From: DASXTB01 sp036505615
GTDB lineage: Bacteria; Acidobacteriota; UBA6911; JACQSX01
Direction of reading: 5' to 3'
Length of the DNA: 36,828 bases
NCBI GenBank assembly: GCA_036505615.1
Contig: DASXTB010000213.1
Span: 1 to 36,828, forward strand
The position numbers and the translations under genes are program-made. The first letter of the stretch is position 1, and every line of letters starts with the position of its first letter. The notes under the pieces are model-generated. The model had not been told where the DNA came from and made no database searches. It was given only the letters and a program-made list of their open reading frames with translations. This document shows positions 23,427-31,299 of this stretch, in pieces.

Positions 23427-23645
23427 TCACTTGTACCGGTATACAATCCTTCCCCGCGTCAAATCATAGGGCGACAGTTCTACCAGGATCTTGTCGCCCG
23501 GCAAAATGCGAATGAAATTCTTCCGCATTTTTCCGGAGATATGAGCCAGCACCTGATGCTTATTTTCCAACTCCACTCGAAACATAGCATTGGGAAGAGT
23601 TTCAACTACCGTGCCAACTACCTCAATTGCATCTTCCTTCGGCAT
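23427..23645 (-). CDS. infA: Translation initiation factor IF-1
   Basis: IF-1 occupies the 30S A site during initiation and supports IF-2 and IF-3. It is 72 residues, the exact family length, a single S1-type OB fold: MPKEDAIEVVGTVVETLPNA, FRVELENKHQVLAHISGKMR, GDKILVELSPYDLTRGRIVYR. It is placed between map and rpmJ, 1 nt after the map stop. Confidence 0.98.
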   Translation of the reverse strand: MPKEDAIEVVGTVVETLPNAMFRVELENKHQVLAHISGKMRKNFIRILPGDKILVELSPYDLTRGRIVYRYK

Positions 23646-23646
23646 A

Positions 23647-24396
23647 CTAGTTTCTTTGGCTCAAAATCCACGGCCCGTTCGCCGTCACAGCCACCGAGTG
23701 CTCAAAATGAGCTGAATATCCCCCGTCGGCTGTCACCGCCGTCCAGCCATCGGAAAGGGTCCGATGCGCCGCTCCTCCGGTGTTGACCATCGGCTCGATC
23801 GCGAGCACCATGCCTTCTTCCAGCCTGGGTCCCCGGCCGGGCGGCCCGTAATTAGGTATTTGCGGCTCTTCGTGCAAGTGCTTGCCGATTCCGTGGCCTA
23901 CAAACTCCCGCACTACCGAAAAACCGTAAGGTTCCACATGCCGCTGCACCGCTGCCGAGATGTCCGACACCCGATTTCCAACACGCGCTTGCTCGATTCC
24001 CAAATAGAGCGCTTCCTCGGTGACTTTCAGTAGTATTTTTAAGTTCTCATCGATCTCACCGACAGGCACTGTGATCGCGGAGTCGGCATAATAGCCGTCG
24101 CAGCAAACGCCGCAGTCGATGCTGATGATGTCTCCGGTCTTCAATTTATAATCTCCCGGAATACCGTGCACGATCTGGCTGTTAATCGAGGTACACAACG
24201 TTGCCGGAAAACCGTTGTATCCTTTGAAAGCCGGCTTGGCTCCCGCCTTCAGGATCGTATTTTCAGCCAGAGCATCGAGTTCTCGAGTTCTCACTCCCAC
24301 GGCCACCATCTTCCTGACGACTTCCAGCGCGTCAGCGACAATCAGAGCGCCTCGGTGCATTTTCTCCAGTTCTTCCTGAGACTTGCAAACAATCAT
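23647..24396 (-). CDS. map: Type I methionine aminopeptidase
   Basis: Map removes the N-terminal methionine from nascent proteins with small second residues. It has 249 residues, the type Ia length. Metal ligands appear in order: the Asp of SIDCGVCCDGYYADSA (two Asp), His in GHGIGKHLHEEPQ, Glu in AIEPMVN, and the final Glu in HFEHSVAVT. The start codon overlaps the adk stop by 4 nt, so translation is coupled. Confidence 0.98.
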   Translation of the reverse strand: MIVCKSQEELEKMHRGALIVADALEVVRKMVAVGVRTRELDALAENTILKAGAKPAFKGYNGFPATLCTSINSQIVHGIPGDYKLKTGDIISIDCGVCCDGYYADSAITVPVGEIDENLKILLKVTEEALYLGIEQARVGNRVSDISAAVQRHVEPYGFSVVREFVGHGIGKHLHEEPQIPNYGPPGRGPRLEEGMVLAIEPMVNTGGAAHRTLSDGWTAVTADGGYSAHFEHSVAVTANGPWILSQRN

Positions 24397-25037
24397 TGCT
24401 GGTTCAAAATTCGCTGCAATTCCGCGAAAACGTTTTCCGGTGCTTGGTCCCCCGCAACTCGATGGAAATCCGCTTTGGTTTGAAAGTAATCCACAAGCGG
24501 CGCCGTATCGCGCTGATACACCCGCAATCGCTTCCGAACCACGTCTTCTTTATCGTCGGCCCGTTGGACTAGAGGAGATCCGTCCTTGTCGCAAATGTCA
24601 CCTCGCGACGAAGGGTTAAACTCTACATGGAAGATATGCCCCGATGCCTGGCACGTTCTCCTGCCCGAAAGCCTGCGTACAGCCACATCATCCTCGAGTT
24701 CAATGTCCAGAATCACCGGCGGAGTGCCATTCAACAGATTCTCCAAAAACTCCGCCTGCTTGATGGTTCTGGGGTAGCCATCGAGGATGTAACCATTCCG
24801 GGCGTCGGGGCGCGCTATCCTCTCTTTGACGATTGCATCAACCAGATCATCGGGAACCAGCCTGCCTGATTCCATGATCGATTTCGCCTCCTTGCCCAAT
24901 TTCGTGCCCCTGGCCACCTCTTCTCTCAACATGTCTCCAGTAGAGATATGCGGAATTCCCAAGTGGAGCGCCAGTTTTTTCGCCTGCGTTCCTTTGCCCG
25001 AGCCCGGAGGGCCAAGCATTACAATCACTGTAGACAT
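24393..25037 (-). CDS. adk: Adenylate kinase
   Basis: Adk balances ATP, ADP and AMP. It has 214 residues with the P-loop GPPGSGKGTQAKKL, the AMP site STGDMLREEV and ILDGYPRT, and a long LID (RRLSGRRTCQASGHIFH through ICDKDGSPL). The LID has the C-x2-S/C-x2-D pattern at the metal site, between the four-Cys zinc form and the metal-free polar form. The gene overlaps secY by 1 nt and map by 4 nt. Confidence 0.98.
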   Translation of the reverse strand: MSTVIVMLGPPGSGKGTQAKKLALHLGIPHISTGDMLREEVARGTKLGKEAKSIMESGRLVPDDLVDAIVKERIARPDARNGYILDGYPRTIKQAEFLENLLNGTPPVILDIELEDDVAVRRLSGRRTCQASGHIFHVEFNPSSRGDICDKDGSPLVQRADDKEDVVRKRLRVYQRDTAPLVDYFQTKADFHRVAGDQAPENVFAELQRILNQQ

Positions 25038-26455
25038 CAGGCTCGCCTGCCCCGAATGCGACCTTTCTTCAGGAACCCGTCGTAGTGGCGCATGATCAGC
25101 TGGCTTTCCACCTGCTGTACGGTATCCATGGCTACACCTACCACAATCAGCAGCGAGGTGCCTCCAAAGTAAAACCGCAGCCCCATACCGGTGGTGATGA
25201 CCTCCAAGTTAAAGCGATTCAGCAAGTTATCCAGCGAGGGGCCTATCCAGGGAATCGGCTGTACCTTAAAACCCGTGATCAGGAATTCAGGAAGTAGCGC
25301 CACTAAAACGAGGTAAATGGCTCCCGCGAATGTGAGCCTCGTCAGCACCCTGTCGATGTATTCCGAAGTACGTTTGCCCGGCCGAATTCCCGGGATAAAC
25401 CCGCCATACTTCCGAATGTTGTCTGCTACTTCGTCGGGATTGAAAATGATGGCCACGTAAAAAAAGCAGAAAAAGATGATCCCAGTAATGTACAGCAGGT
25501 TGTACAAGGGAAATCCCTGCTGCAACTGCTGGCTGAGCCCCTTGAAGAACGCGTTGTTCCTAATGACCAATCCGAGAGTAGACGGAAAGGCCACGATCGA
25601 AGCGGCGAAGATCACCGGAATAACTCCCCCGGAGTTGACCCGCAACGGCAGATGTGTAGACTGGCCTCCGTACATTTTGCGGCCCACCACACGCTTGGCA
25701 TACTGTACCGGGATGCGCCGCTGTCCTCGCTCGACGAAAACGACGGCGGCAATCACAAGTACCATCATTATCAACAGCAATAGGACTGTGATCGGGCTCA
25801 TGGTGCGGTTCGAAAGGCTTTGCGTCAAGTCAATAACCCCCCGCGGTATACTCGCGACGATCCCTGCAAAAATGATCAGTGAGATTCCGTTGCCGATACC
25901 GCGCTCGGAGATTTGCTCGCCGACCCACATGATAAAAGCAGTGCCAGTGGTGAGCGTGATTACGGTGAGCAGGCGGAAAGTCCATCCTGGATTAGGAACC
26001 ACAGGAGGACCGCCGCCGCCTGCCGTCCGTTCCAGCGTGATAGCCGTGGCAAACGATTGCACCAGGCTCAATCCCACGGTCAAATAGCGTGTATACTGGG
26101 TGATCTTCTTCCGGCCTAACTCTCCTTCCTTGGATAGCCTCTCCAGATAAGGCCAAACGACGGTTAATAGCTGCAGAATAATGGAGGCGGTGATGTAAGG
26201 CGTGATACCGAGCGCGAAGATGCTGAGGCGGCTCAGATTTCCACCCGAAAACATATTCAAGAATCCAAAAATTGTGTTGGACTGCCGGGCAAATATCTGC
26301 TCGAGAGCCGCGCTGTCGATCCCAGGCGTAGGAATCCAGGAGCCGACCCGATATACGGCCAGCATGAGCAGCATAAACATAATCCGCTTGCGCAAGTCGG
26401 GAATGCTGACTATGTTTTTGACACTGCTTAAAATGGGATTAACGTTGGTACTCAT
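25037..26455 (-). CDS. secY: Protein translocase subunit SecY
   Basis: SecY is the channel of the general secretion system, with SecE and SecG. It has 472 residues with about ten membrane helices. Conserved blocks are RIMFMLLMLAVYRVGSWIPTPGID (TM1), SIFALGITPYITASIILQLL (plug/TM2b region), GNGISLIIFAGI and GTSLLIVVGVAMDTVQQVESQL. The length exceeds E. coli SecY by about 30 residues, partly in a loop with GGGGPP. It is in its usual spc place between rplO (1-nt overlap) and adk. Confidence 0.98.
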   Translation of the reverse strand: MSTNVNPILSSVKNIVSIPDLRKRIMFMLLMLAVYRVGSWIPTPGIDSAALEQIFARQSNTIFGFLNMFSGGNLSRLSIFALGITPYITASIILQLLTVVWPYLERLSKEGELGRKKITQYTRYLTVGLSLVQSFATAITLERTAGGGGPPVVPNPGWTFRLLTVITLTTGTAFIMWVGEQISERGIGNGISLIIFAGIVASIPRGVIDLTQSLSNRTMSPITVLLLLIMMVLVIAAVVFVERGQRRIPVQYAKRVVGRKMYGGQSTHLPLRVNSGGVIPVIFAASIVAFPSTLGLVIRNNAFFKGLSQQLQQGFPLYNLLYITGIIFFCFFYVAIIFNPDEVADNIRKYGGFIPGIRPGKRTSEYIDRVLTRLTFAGAIYLVLVALLPEFLITGFKVQPIPWIGPSLDNLLNRFNLEVITTGMGLRFYFGGTSLLIVVGVAMDTVQQVESQLIMRHYDGFLKKGRIRGRRA

Positions 26456-26904
26456 TATCCGATAACCTCAGCGGAACCTCCGGCCAGCTTGATCTTCGCC
26501 AGAGCCCCCTTACTAAAATGATGCGCCTTGATCGTGAGTGGATGATTCAAGCTTCCATTTCCCAGCACACGAACGCCGGCGTTGTTTTTCCCCACCAGTT
26601 TCCGCTCCGCCAATAATTCCGGAGTAACTGTGGCCCCCTTTTCAAAGCTATTAAGCAGACTCAAGTTTACTTCGGCGTACTCTTTTCGAAACACGTTTTT
26701 GAAACCGCGCTTCGGCAATCGCCGGTACAGCGGCATCTGCCCGCCTTCAAACCCCGGGCGATGCCTGTAACCTGAACGCGATTTCTGCCCCTTGCTCCCC
26801 CGGCCCGCCGTCTTACCCAGACCGGACCCCGGGCCCCGGCCCACTCGCTTGCGGTTCCGGTTGGCTCCTCTGGGGCTTTTCAGGGTGTTTAATGCCAGCG
26901 TCAT
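26455..26904 (-). CDS. rplO: 50S ribosomal protein L15
   Basis: L15 is a late-assembling large-subunit protein. It has 149 residues with the Gly/Arg-rich N-terminal arm (RKRVGRGPGSGLGKTAGRGSKG) and the GFEGGQMPLYRRLPKRGF block. The C-terminal globular part is complete. It overlaps secY by 1 nt and follows rpmD by 1 nt. Confidence 0.98.
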   Translation of the reverse strand: MTLALNTLKSPRGANRNRKRVGRGPGSGLGKTAGRGSKGQKSRSGYRHRPGFEGGQMPLYRRLPKRGFKNVFRKEYAEVNLSLLNSFEKGATVTPELLAERKLVGKNNAGVRVLGNGSLNHPLTIKAHHFSKGALAKIKLAGGSAEVIG

Positions 26905-26905
26905 A

Positions 26906-27199
26906 TCACGACTCCAAAACGGTTACCAGATGCGGGATCTTGTTCACCATCCCGCGCACCTGCGGCGTGTCGGGACGCTCGACAATTTGGTTTAACCTTG
27001 TCAGGCCCAGCCCTCGAACTGTTTCTTTCTGACGTTTCGTAAAACCGATTGCGCTCCGCACGTATTGAATACGCAGCTTTCCCGGGGCCGCGACCGCAGA
27101 GCCCCGGCGGGGCGCCTCTGTACTAGCTATCCGAGAGCGGGCGGGCGAGGACCCTGCTTGTTTCCGTCCGGCCGATTCCTTTTTTGTCTCCTTAGCCAT
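26906..27199 (-). CDS. rpmD: 50S ribosomal protein L30 with long N-terminal extension
   Basis: The family core starts near residue 41 (KLRIQYVRSAIGFTKRQKET, then LGLTRLNQIVERPDTPQVRGMVNKIPHLV). The first ~40 residues are extra, rich in Lys, Arg, Ser and Ala and probably disordered; bacterial L30 is normally about 60 residues. The ATG at 27199 overlaps the rpsE end by 8 nt, which supports translation of the extension, but a shorter product from an internal start cannot be excluded. Confidence 0.93.
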   Translation of the reverse strand: MAKETKKESAGRKQAGSSPARSRIASTEAPRRGSAVAAPGKLRIQYVRSAIGFTKRQKETVRGLGLTRLNQIVERPDTPQVRGMVNKIPHLVTVLES

Positions 27200-27698
27200 T
27201 AGCTTCCTCTAGCACCACCGACTGTGCCTCTTCGGAAGAGCCTGCAGCTTGCACCTTTAAGGCCCGGAGCCCTTCAAATGTGGCCTTTACGACATTATGA
27301 GGATTGGGCGATCCAAGCGATTTGGTAACGACGTTGGAGATACCGGCAGACTGGACCACGGCGCGCACCGGTCCTCCCGCGATCACCCCGGTTCCCTCTT
27401 TGGCTGGTTTCAGCAGCACGCGGCCGGCCCCAAAACGTCCCAAAACCGCATGGGGGATGGTTGTGCCGACGCGAGGTACCGACATCAGGTTTTTCTTCGC
27501 CCGTTCGATGGCCTTCCGGATTGCCTGCGGTACTTCTTTCGCCTTACCCGACCCGAATCCAACATGGCCGTTGTGGTCACCCACGACTACCAGGGCGCTG
27601 AAGCTCAGATTCTTTCCGCCCTTGACAACCTTGGTCACCCGGTTGATAGCCACCACCTGATCTTTCAGGTCCAGAGAGTTAGCATCAATCTTCTCCAA
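27192..27698 (-). CDS. rpsE: 30S ribosomal protein S5
   Basis: S5 helps decoding accuracy and mRNA unwinding at the entry channel. It has 168 residues. Motifs are LKDQVVAINRVTKVVKGGKN (double-stranded RNA-binding domain), VVVGDHNGHVGFGSGKAKEV, GAGRVLLKPAKEGTGVIAGG and NVVKATFEGL. Nothing is missing. It lies 9 nt after rplR. Confidence 0.98.
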   Translation of the reverse strand: MEKIDANSLDLKDQVVAINRVTKVVKGGKNLSFSALVVVGDHNGHVGFGSGKAKEVPQAIRKAIERAKKNLMSVPRVGTTIPHAVLGRFGAGRVLLKPAKEGTGVIAGGPVRAVVQSAGISNVVTKSLGSPNPHNVVKATFEGLRALKVQAAGSSEEAQSVVLEEANG

Positions 27699-27707
27699 GT
27701 TCCCTCC

Positions 27708-28076
27708 TTAAAACTTTAAACCCGCTTCGCGAGCGGCTTCCGCGAGGGCCTTGACCCGCCCATGGTAAATATAACCGCTGCGATCAAATACTACAGCTTC
27801 GATGCCTTTAGCCTTGGCCCTTTCGGCAATCAGCCGGCCCACAACTTTTGCCGCCTCAATGTTTCCCCCGCGTTTGATCGATTTCCTTTCCTGTCGATCC
27901 AGCGTTGATGCCGAAATCAGCGTACGGCTGTTTAGATCGTCAATAAGCTGGGCGTAAATGTTGTTCAGGCTGCGGTAGACGTTCAATCGAGGGCGCTTCT
28001 CAGTACCCACGATCCTTTGGCGCATTCGCAAGTGGATTTTCTGCCGCTGTTTGTTTGAGCTCTGCCGCTGCAACAT
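27708..28076 (-). CDS. rplR: 50S ribosomal protein L18
   Basis: L18 binds 5S rRNA in the central protuberance. It has 122 residues: RMRQRIVGTEKRPRLNVYRSLNNIYAQ, then the C-terminal DRSGYIYHGRVKALAEAAREAGL. It starts 2 nt after the rplF stop, the standard spc order. Confidence 0.98.
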   Translation of the reverse strand: MLQRQSSNKQRQKIHLRMRQRIVGTEKRPRLNVYRSLNNIYAQLIDDLNSRTLISASTLDRQERKSIKRGGNIEAAKVVGRLIAERAKAKGIEAVVFDRSGYIYHGRVKALAEAAREAGLKF

Positions 28077-28078
28077 TA

Positions 28079-28639
28079 TCAGGCTCCCTTCTTGCCCACC
28101 TTCAATTTAATCTGTTCATCCACATAACGGATTCCCTTCCCTTTGTAGGGATCAGGTTTGCGCAGCGAACGGATATTGGCGGCGATCTGCCCCACTTGCT
28201 GCCGATCACTTCCTTCGATGGTAATAGTCCCCACATAGTTCTGCAGCGCTTTGTTCGCTTTCTCTACTGAAACCTTGATCCCCGCCGGAATGGGGTATTC
28301 GATGGGGTGGGAATATCCGAGCGAGAAGAGTACGCCACTTTTTTTAACCTCTGCCTTAAAACCAATACCCACAATGTCCAGTTCCTTCTTAAATCCGGTC
28401 GTTACGCCATGAACCGCGTTAGCAAGAAGACTGCGCACCAAACCGTGCAGCGCTAACTGAGGCTTACTGTTGTTGGCGCGCTGGGCCAGGAGCTGCCCAT
28501 TCTCAACCGCGCAGGTAATACCATGAGGAAGCGTTGTCGTGATCTTGCCCTTCGGTCCTTGCACCTCCACGGTGGCCTTCCCCACACTGATCTTCACATC
28601 CTTGGGGATCGTTATGGGTTTCTTTCCGATTCTAGACAT
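28079..28639 (-). CDS. rplF: 50S ribosomal protein L6
   Basis: L6 lies near the factor-binding site of the large subunit. It has 186 residues: MSRIGKKPITIPKDVKISV, VHGVTTGFKKELDIVGIGFKA, HPIEYPIPAGIKVSVE, and the C-terminal RKPDPYKGKGIRYVDE. The gap before it (to rpsH) is filled by array G, which ends 5 nt from this start. Confidence 0.98.
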   Translation of the reverse strand: MSRIGKKPITIPKDVKISVGKATVEVQGPKGKITTTLPHGITCAVENGQLLAQRANNSKPQLALHGLVRSLLANAVHGVTTGFKKELDIVGIGFKAEVKKSGVLFSLGYSHPIEYPIPAGIKVSVEKANKALQNYVGTITIEGSDRQQVGQIAANIRSLRKPDPYKGKGIRYVDEQIKLKVGKKGA

Positions 28640-28644
28640 GATTC

Positions 28645-28782
28645 AAGTTAGCAGTAGCAAGTTAACAGTTATCAGAGGGCTTGCCATTGCAAGTCTGCAG
28701 TATCAAGTTGCCGGTTATCAGACGGCGGCAAAGCGGAATAATCTTATTCTGATAACTTGCCACTGATAACGTGCCACTTGTT
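28645..28782. repeat. Heptamer repeat array G (units AGTTATC, AAGTTGC)
   Basis: The left arm (28645-28725) has units such as AGTAGCA, AGTTAAC, AGTTATC and AGTTGCC. The right arm (28749-28782) has the inverse TGATAAC/TTGCCAC type. On the coding strand it begins with the rpsH stop triplet itself and reaches almost to the rplF start, leaving little room for a separate ribosome binding site. It is more degenerate than the other arrays. Confidence 0.75.
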
Positions 28783-29185
28783 AATAGATATTGCACAAAA
28801 CTTCCCCGCCAACTCCCTTCTCCACAGCCTGCTTGCCCGTCATCAGGCCCTGAGATGTTGAAATAATGTTGATTCCGAAGCCATTCAACACCGGCGGAAC
28901 GTCTTTCTTCTTTAAATAAACCCGGCAACCGGGCCGGCTGATCCGCTCCAGCGAGGTGATCACAGGCCGTCCCTGGGAGTCATACTTCAACAATATCGTG
29001 ACGGTACCGTGGGTCGCTTCCTTCTCTCGAGACACCTTATAACTGTCGATGAAACCCTGTTCCTTGAGAATCTTCAATACTTCAACCTTCAGCCGGCTGA
29101 TGGGAACTTCAACCGACGCGTGTCTGGTGCGAGTGGCATTGCGAATTCGGGTCAACAGATCAGAAATAGGGTCCGTAGAACTCAT
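28781..29185 (-). CDS. rpsH: 30S ribosomal protein S8
   Basis: S8 binds the central domain of 16S rRNA and in E. coli is the repressor of the spc operon. It has 134 residues: DPISDLLTRIRNATRTRHASVEVP, YDSQGRPVITSLERISRPGCR, and the C-terminal GINIISTSQGLMTGKQAVEKGVGGEVL. It lies 17 nt after rpsN. Confidence 0.98.
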   Translation of the reverse strand: MSSTDPISDLLTRIRNATRTRHASVEVPISRLKVEVLKILKEQGFIDSYKVSREKEATHGTVTILLKYDSQGRPVITSLERISRPGCRVYLKKKDVPPVLNGFGINIISTSQGLMTGKQAVEKGVGGEVLCNIY

Positions 29186-29202
29186 TTGAAACTCCGTTCA
29201 AG

Positions 29203-29388
29203 TTACCAGCTTGCCTTGATCACGCCAGGGATTTCGCCCGTCAGCGACAGTTCTCGAAAACAAATCCTGCAAAGTTCAAACCGGCGCAGATAGCCGCGGG
29301 GGCGCCCACACCGCTTGCAGCGATGGTAGCGGCGCGACGAGAATTTCTGTTTCCGGTTTGCTTTTACAATCAGTGATGTTTTTGCCAT
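29203..29388 (-). CDS. rpsN: 30S ribosomal protein S14, type Z
   Basis: This is the 61-residue zinc-binding form, with Cys24-x2-Cys27 (HRCKRCGRPRG) and Cys40-x2-Cys43 (ELCRICFRELS). The short type Z protein replaces the ~100-residue cysteine-free S14. It sits in the head of the 30S. It is placed between rplE and rpsH. Confidence 0.98.
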   Translation of the reverse strand: MAKTSLIVKANRKQKFSSRRYHRCKRCGRPRGYLRRFELCRICFRELSLTGEIPGVIKASW

Positions 29389-29447
29389 ATAACCAAATCC
29401 TTTGACACCGCATTCTGGTCAACATTCACCCCAAAACTCGCCATGTG

Positions 29448-29999
29448 TCAGTTCTGGGACCGCTTCACAAAAGGCATTCCAAATTGCGCTAGAAGCTCTC
29501 GGGCTTCCTCGTCTGTCTTAGCTGTGGTGACGATCGTGACATTCAGCCCGCGTATCTTTTCCGCCTTGCCAATATCGATCTCCGGAAAAATCAATTGATC
29601 CTTCAGGCCCAATGTGTAGTTTCCACGGCCATCAAACGATCGAGTGGGAACACCGCGGAAGTCTCTCACCCGGGGCAGCGCTATATTGATAAGCCGGTCC
29701 AGAAACTCATACATCCGATCTCCGCGCAGCGTCACCATGCACCCGATAGGCATCCCTTTGCGCAGCTTGAAAGCGGCGATTGCCTTCTTTGCTTTAGTAA
29801 CCACCGGCTTCTGCCCGGTAATGGCGGCGATTTCATCCGCCGCGCTGTCCAGGATCTTTGCATTCTGAATCGCTTCTCCCAGACCCATATTGATGACGAT
29901 TTTGTCAATCTTCGGAATCGCCATCGAGCTGCCGTAGGCAAACTTCTTCGATAGCACCGGCATTATTTCTTTCTTGTACTGGTCCCTTAATCTGGCCAT
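29448..29999 (-). CDS. rplE: 50S ribosomal protein L5
   Basis: L5 binds 5S rRNA and forms an intersubunit bridge with S13. It has 183 residues: IPKIDKIVINMGLGEA, ITGQKPVVTKAKKAIAAFKLR, MPIGCMVTLRGDRMYEFLDRL, and GLNVTIVTTAKTDEEARELL. The upstream gap to rplX is array H, whose last unit is only a few nt from this start. Confidence 0.98.
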   Translation of the reverse strand: MARLRDQYKKEIMPVLSKKFAYGSSMAIPKIDKIVINMGLGEAIQNAKILDSAADEIAAITGQKPVVTKAKKAIAAFKLRKGMPIGCMVTLRGDRMYEFLDRLINIALPRVRDFRGVPTRSFDGRGNYTLGLKDQLIFPEIDIGKAEKIRGLNVTIVTTAKTDEEARELLAQFGMPFVKRSQN

Positions 30000-30004
30000 T
30001 TTTT

Positions 30005-30131
30005 CTGTCTGTTGTCAGTGGTCCGTTGTCAGTCGTCCTTGGTCGGTGCTCGGTCATCAGTAGTCCGTCGGTAGTCTGCGCCTCAGAGGACCGGACGCCG
30101 CGACGGACCACGGACAACTGGCAACGGACAA
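30005..30131. repeat. Heptamer repeat array H (units TCCGTTG, TCAGTGG)
   Basis: The left arm (30005 to about 30085) reads as successive 7-mers TCTGTTG, TCAGTGG, TCCGTTG, TCAGTCG, TCCTTGG, TCGGTGC. The right arm (30090-30131) has the inverse ACGGACC/ACGGACA type. It begins 1 nt after the rplX stop and ends 5 nt from the rplE start. Confidence 0.8.
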
Positions 30132-30132
30132 A

Positions 30133-30459
30133 TCACTTGTCAATACTACCTTTGCACTTCTTGCAAATCCGAACCTTTCGCCCATCCTGCAGTCTTTCGT
30201 AGGTGACCCGCGTGCGCTGATTGCATGAACGGCAAATCACCTGCACGTTAGAGATATGCAACGGACTTTCTTTCTCCACGACCCCTCCTTTGATGTTCTT
30301 CTGAGGATTGGGTCTTGTGTGGCGCTTCACGAAATTGACGTTTTCCACAATTACGTGCTGGTCACCCGGAAAAACGCGCAGGATCCTGCCCGTCTTTCCC
30401 CGATCTTTGCCGCTTAGCACGAACACCTGGTCTTCCTTTTTGACATGCAATCTGGACAT
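30133..30459 (-). CDS. rplX: 50S ribosomal protein L24
   Basis: L24 initiates assembly of the 50S subunit. It has 108 residues: the KOW motif KEDQVFVLSGKDRGKTGRIL, then ENVNFVKRHTRPNPQKNIKGG. The C-terminus carries two Cys pairs (VICRSCNQ and RICKKCKG), a zinc-ribbon-like end seen in some L24 proteins. It follows rplN by 2 nt. Confidence 0.98.
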   Translation of the reverse strand: MSRLHVKKEDQVFVLSGKDRGKTGRILRVFPGDQHVIVENVNFVKRHTRPNPQKNIKGGVVEKESPLHISNVQVICRSCNQRTRVTYERLQDGRKVRICKKCKGSIDK

Positions 30460-30461
30460 CG

Positions 30462-30830
30462 CTACAACACCTCTGGTGCCAAAGAAACAATCTTCATAAA
30501 CTGCCGATCCCGCAACTCACGGGCCACGGGTCCAAAGACGCGAGTGCCAATTGGCTCTTTGGCCTCGTTGATCAGCACCGCGGCATTTTCGTCAAATTTA
30601 ATGTAAGTTCCGTCCTTGCGCCGAGTCTCTTTCTTTGTCCGCACGATCACTGCCTTAACTACGGCGCCCTTCTTGATGGTCCCATCCGGGCTGGCTTCCT
30701 TCACCGAAGCTGTGACAATGTCGCCCAAATGCGCGATCAGACCCGTGGATCCTCCCAGCGGCAAGATGCACGCGATGCGCCTGGCGCCGGAGTTGTCAGC
30801 CACCTCCAGCATGGTTCGCATTTGGATCAT
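30462..30830 (-). CDS. rplN: 50S ribosomal protein L14
   Basis: L14 contacts the 30S subunit and binds ribosome silencing factor. It has 122 residues, the exact usual length. MIQMRTMLEVADNSGARRIA, VVKAVIVRTKKETRRKDGTY, and FDENAAVLINEAKEPIGTRV are all conserved. It starts 6 nt after rpsQ. Confidence 0.99.
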   Translation of the reverse strand: MIQMRTMLEVADNSGARRIACILPLGGSTGLIAHLGDIVTASVKEASPDGTIKKGAVVKAVIVRTKKETRRKDGTYIKFDENAAVLINEAKEPIGTRVFGPVARELRDRQFMKIVSLAPEVL

Positions 30831-30836
30831 GATCTG

Positions 30837-31106
30837 TTACTCCGTAGCCCTCGCCACAATTTGTCTTACCGCCCAGCGCTTACGCCTGCTCATTGGCCGA
30901 GTCTCCTCGATCTCCACCTTGTCACCGACTTTACATTTGTTCTCCTCGTCGTGTGCCAGGAACTTGTGAGTGCGGCGCACAAACTTCTTGTACAGCGAAT
31001 GCGGGACCTGGCGGTTGACAGCGACCACAACCGACTTTTGCATCGCATTGCTCACTACAATCCCCACTTTTCTACTTCTTGGCTTCCGTTCTGACTTCTC
31101 TTCCAT
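30837..31106 (-). CDS. rpsQ: 30S ribosomal protein S17
   Basis: S17 binds helix 11 of 16S rRNA early in assembly. It has 89 residues: KVGIVVSNAMQKSVVVAVNR, KKFVRRTHKFLAHDEEN, VEIEETRPMSRRKRWAV. The ATG at 31106 has a GAGAAGGAA site directly before it and lies inside the 3' end of rpmC, giving a 35-nt overlap, larger than other overlaps in this run. Confidence 0.97.
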   Translation of the reverse strand: MEEKSERKPRSRKVGIVVSNAMQKSVVVAVNRQVPHSLYKKFVRRTHKFLAHDEENKCKVGDKVEIEETRPMSRRKRWAVRQIVARATE

Positions 31107-31299
31107 TTCCTTCTCTCATCTTTTCGGAGATGATCGTTTTGATGCGGGCGATGTCCTTGCGCACGGCACCGATTTTCGAAGATTTCTCCAGTTGTCCAGT
31201 AGCCCGCTGGAAACGAAGCCGAAAGAGTTCCTCAGAAAGACTCAGCTCTTCGGCCTTTAGTTCCTCCACAGACATTTCCCTGATTTTGGCTGCTTTCAT
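31072..31299 (-). CDS. rpmC: 50S ribosomal protein L29
   Basis: L29 lies beside the exit tunnel and helps dock trigger factor and SRP. It has 75 residues: MKAAKIREMSVEELKAEELSL, LFRLRFQRATGQLEKSSKIG, VRKDIARIKTIISEKMRE. The last ~10 residues (GNGREVRTEAKK) are extra and are encoded in the overlap with rpsQ. It overlaps rplP by 4 nt (ATGA). Confidence 0.97.
   Translation of the reverse strand: MKAAKIREMSVEELKAEELSLSEELFRLRFQRATGQLEKSSKIGAVRKDIARIKTIISEKMREGNGREVRTEAKK

Noticed and set aside
25476..26087. 203-residue plus-strand frame
   Set aside because: Antisense to secY; no ribosome binding site or domain.
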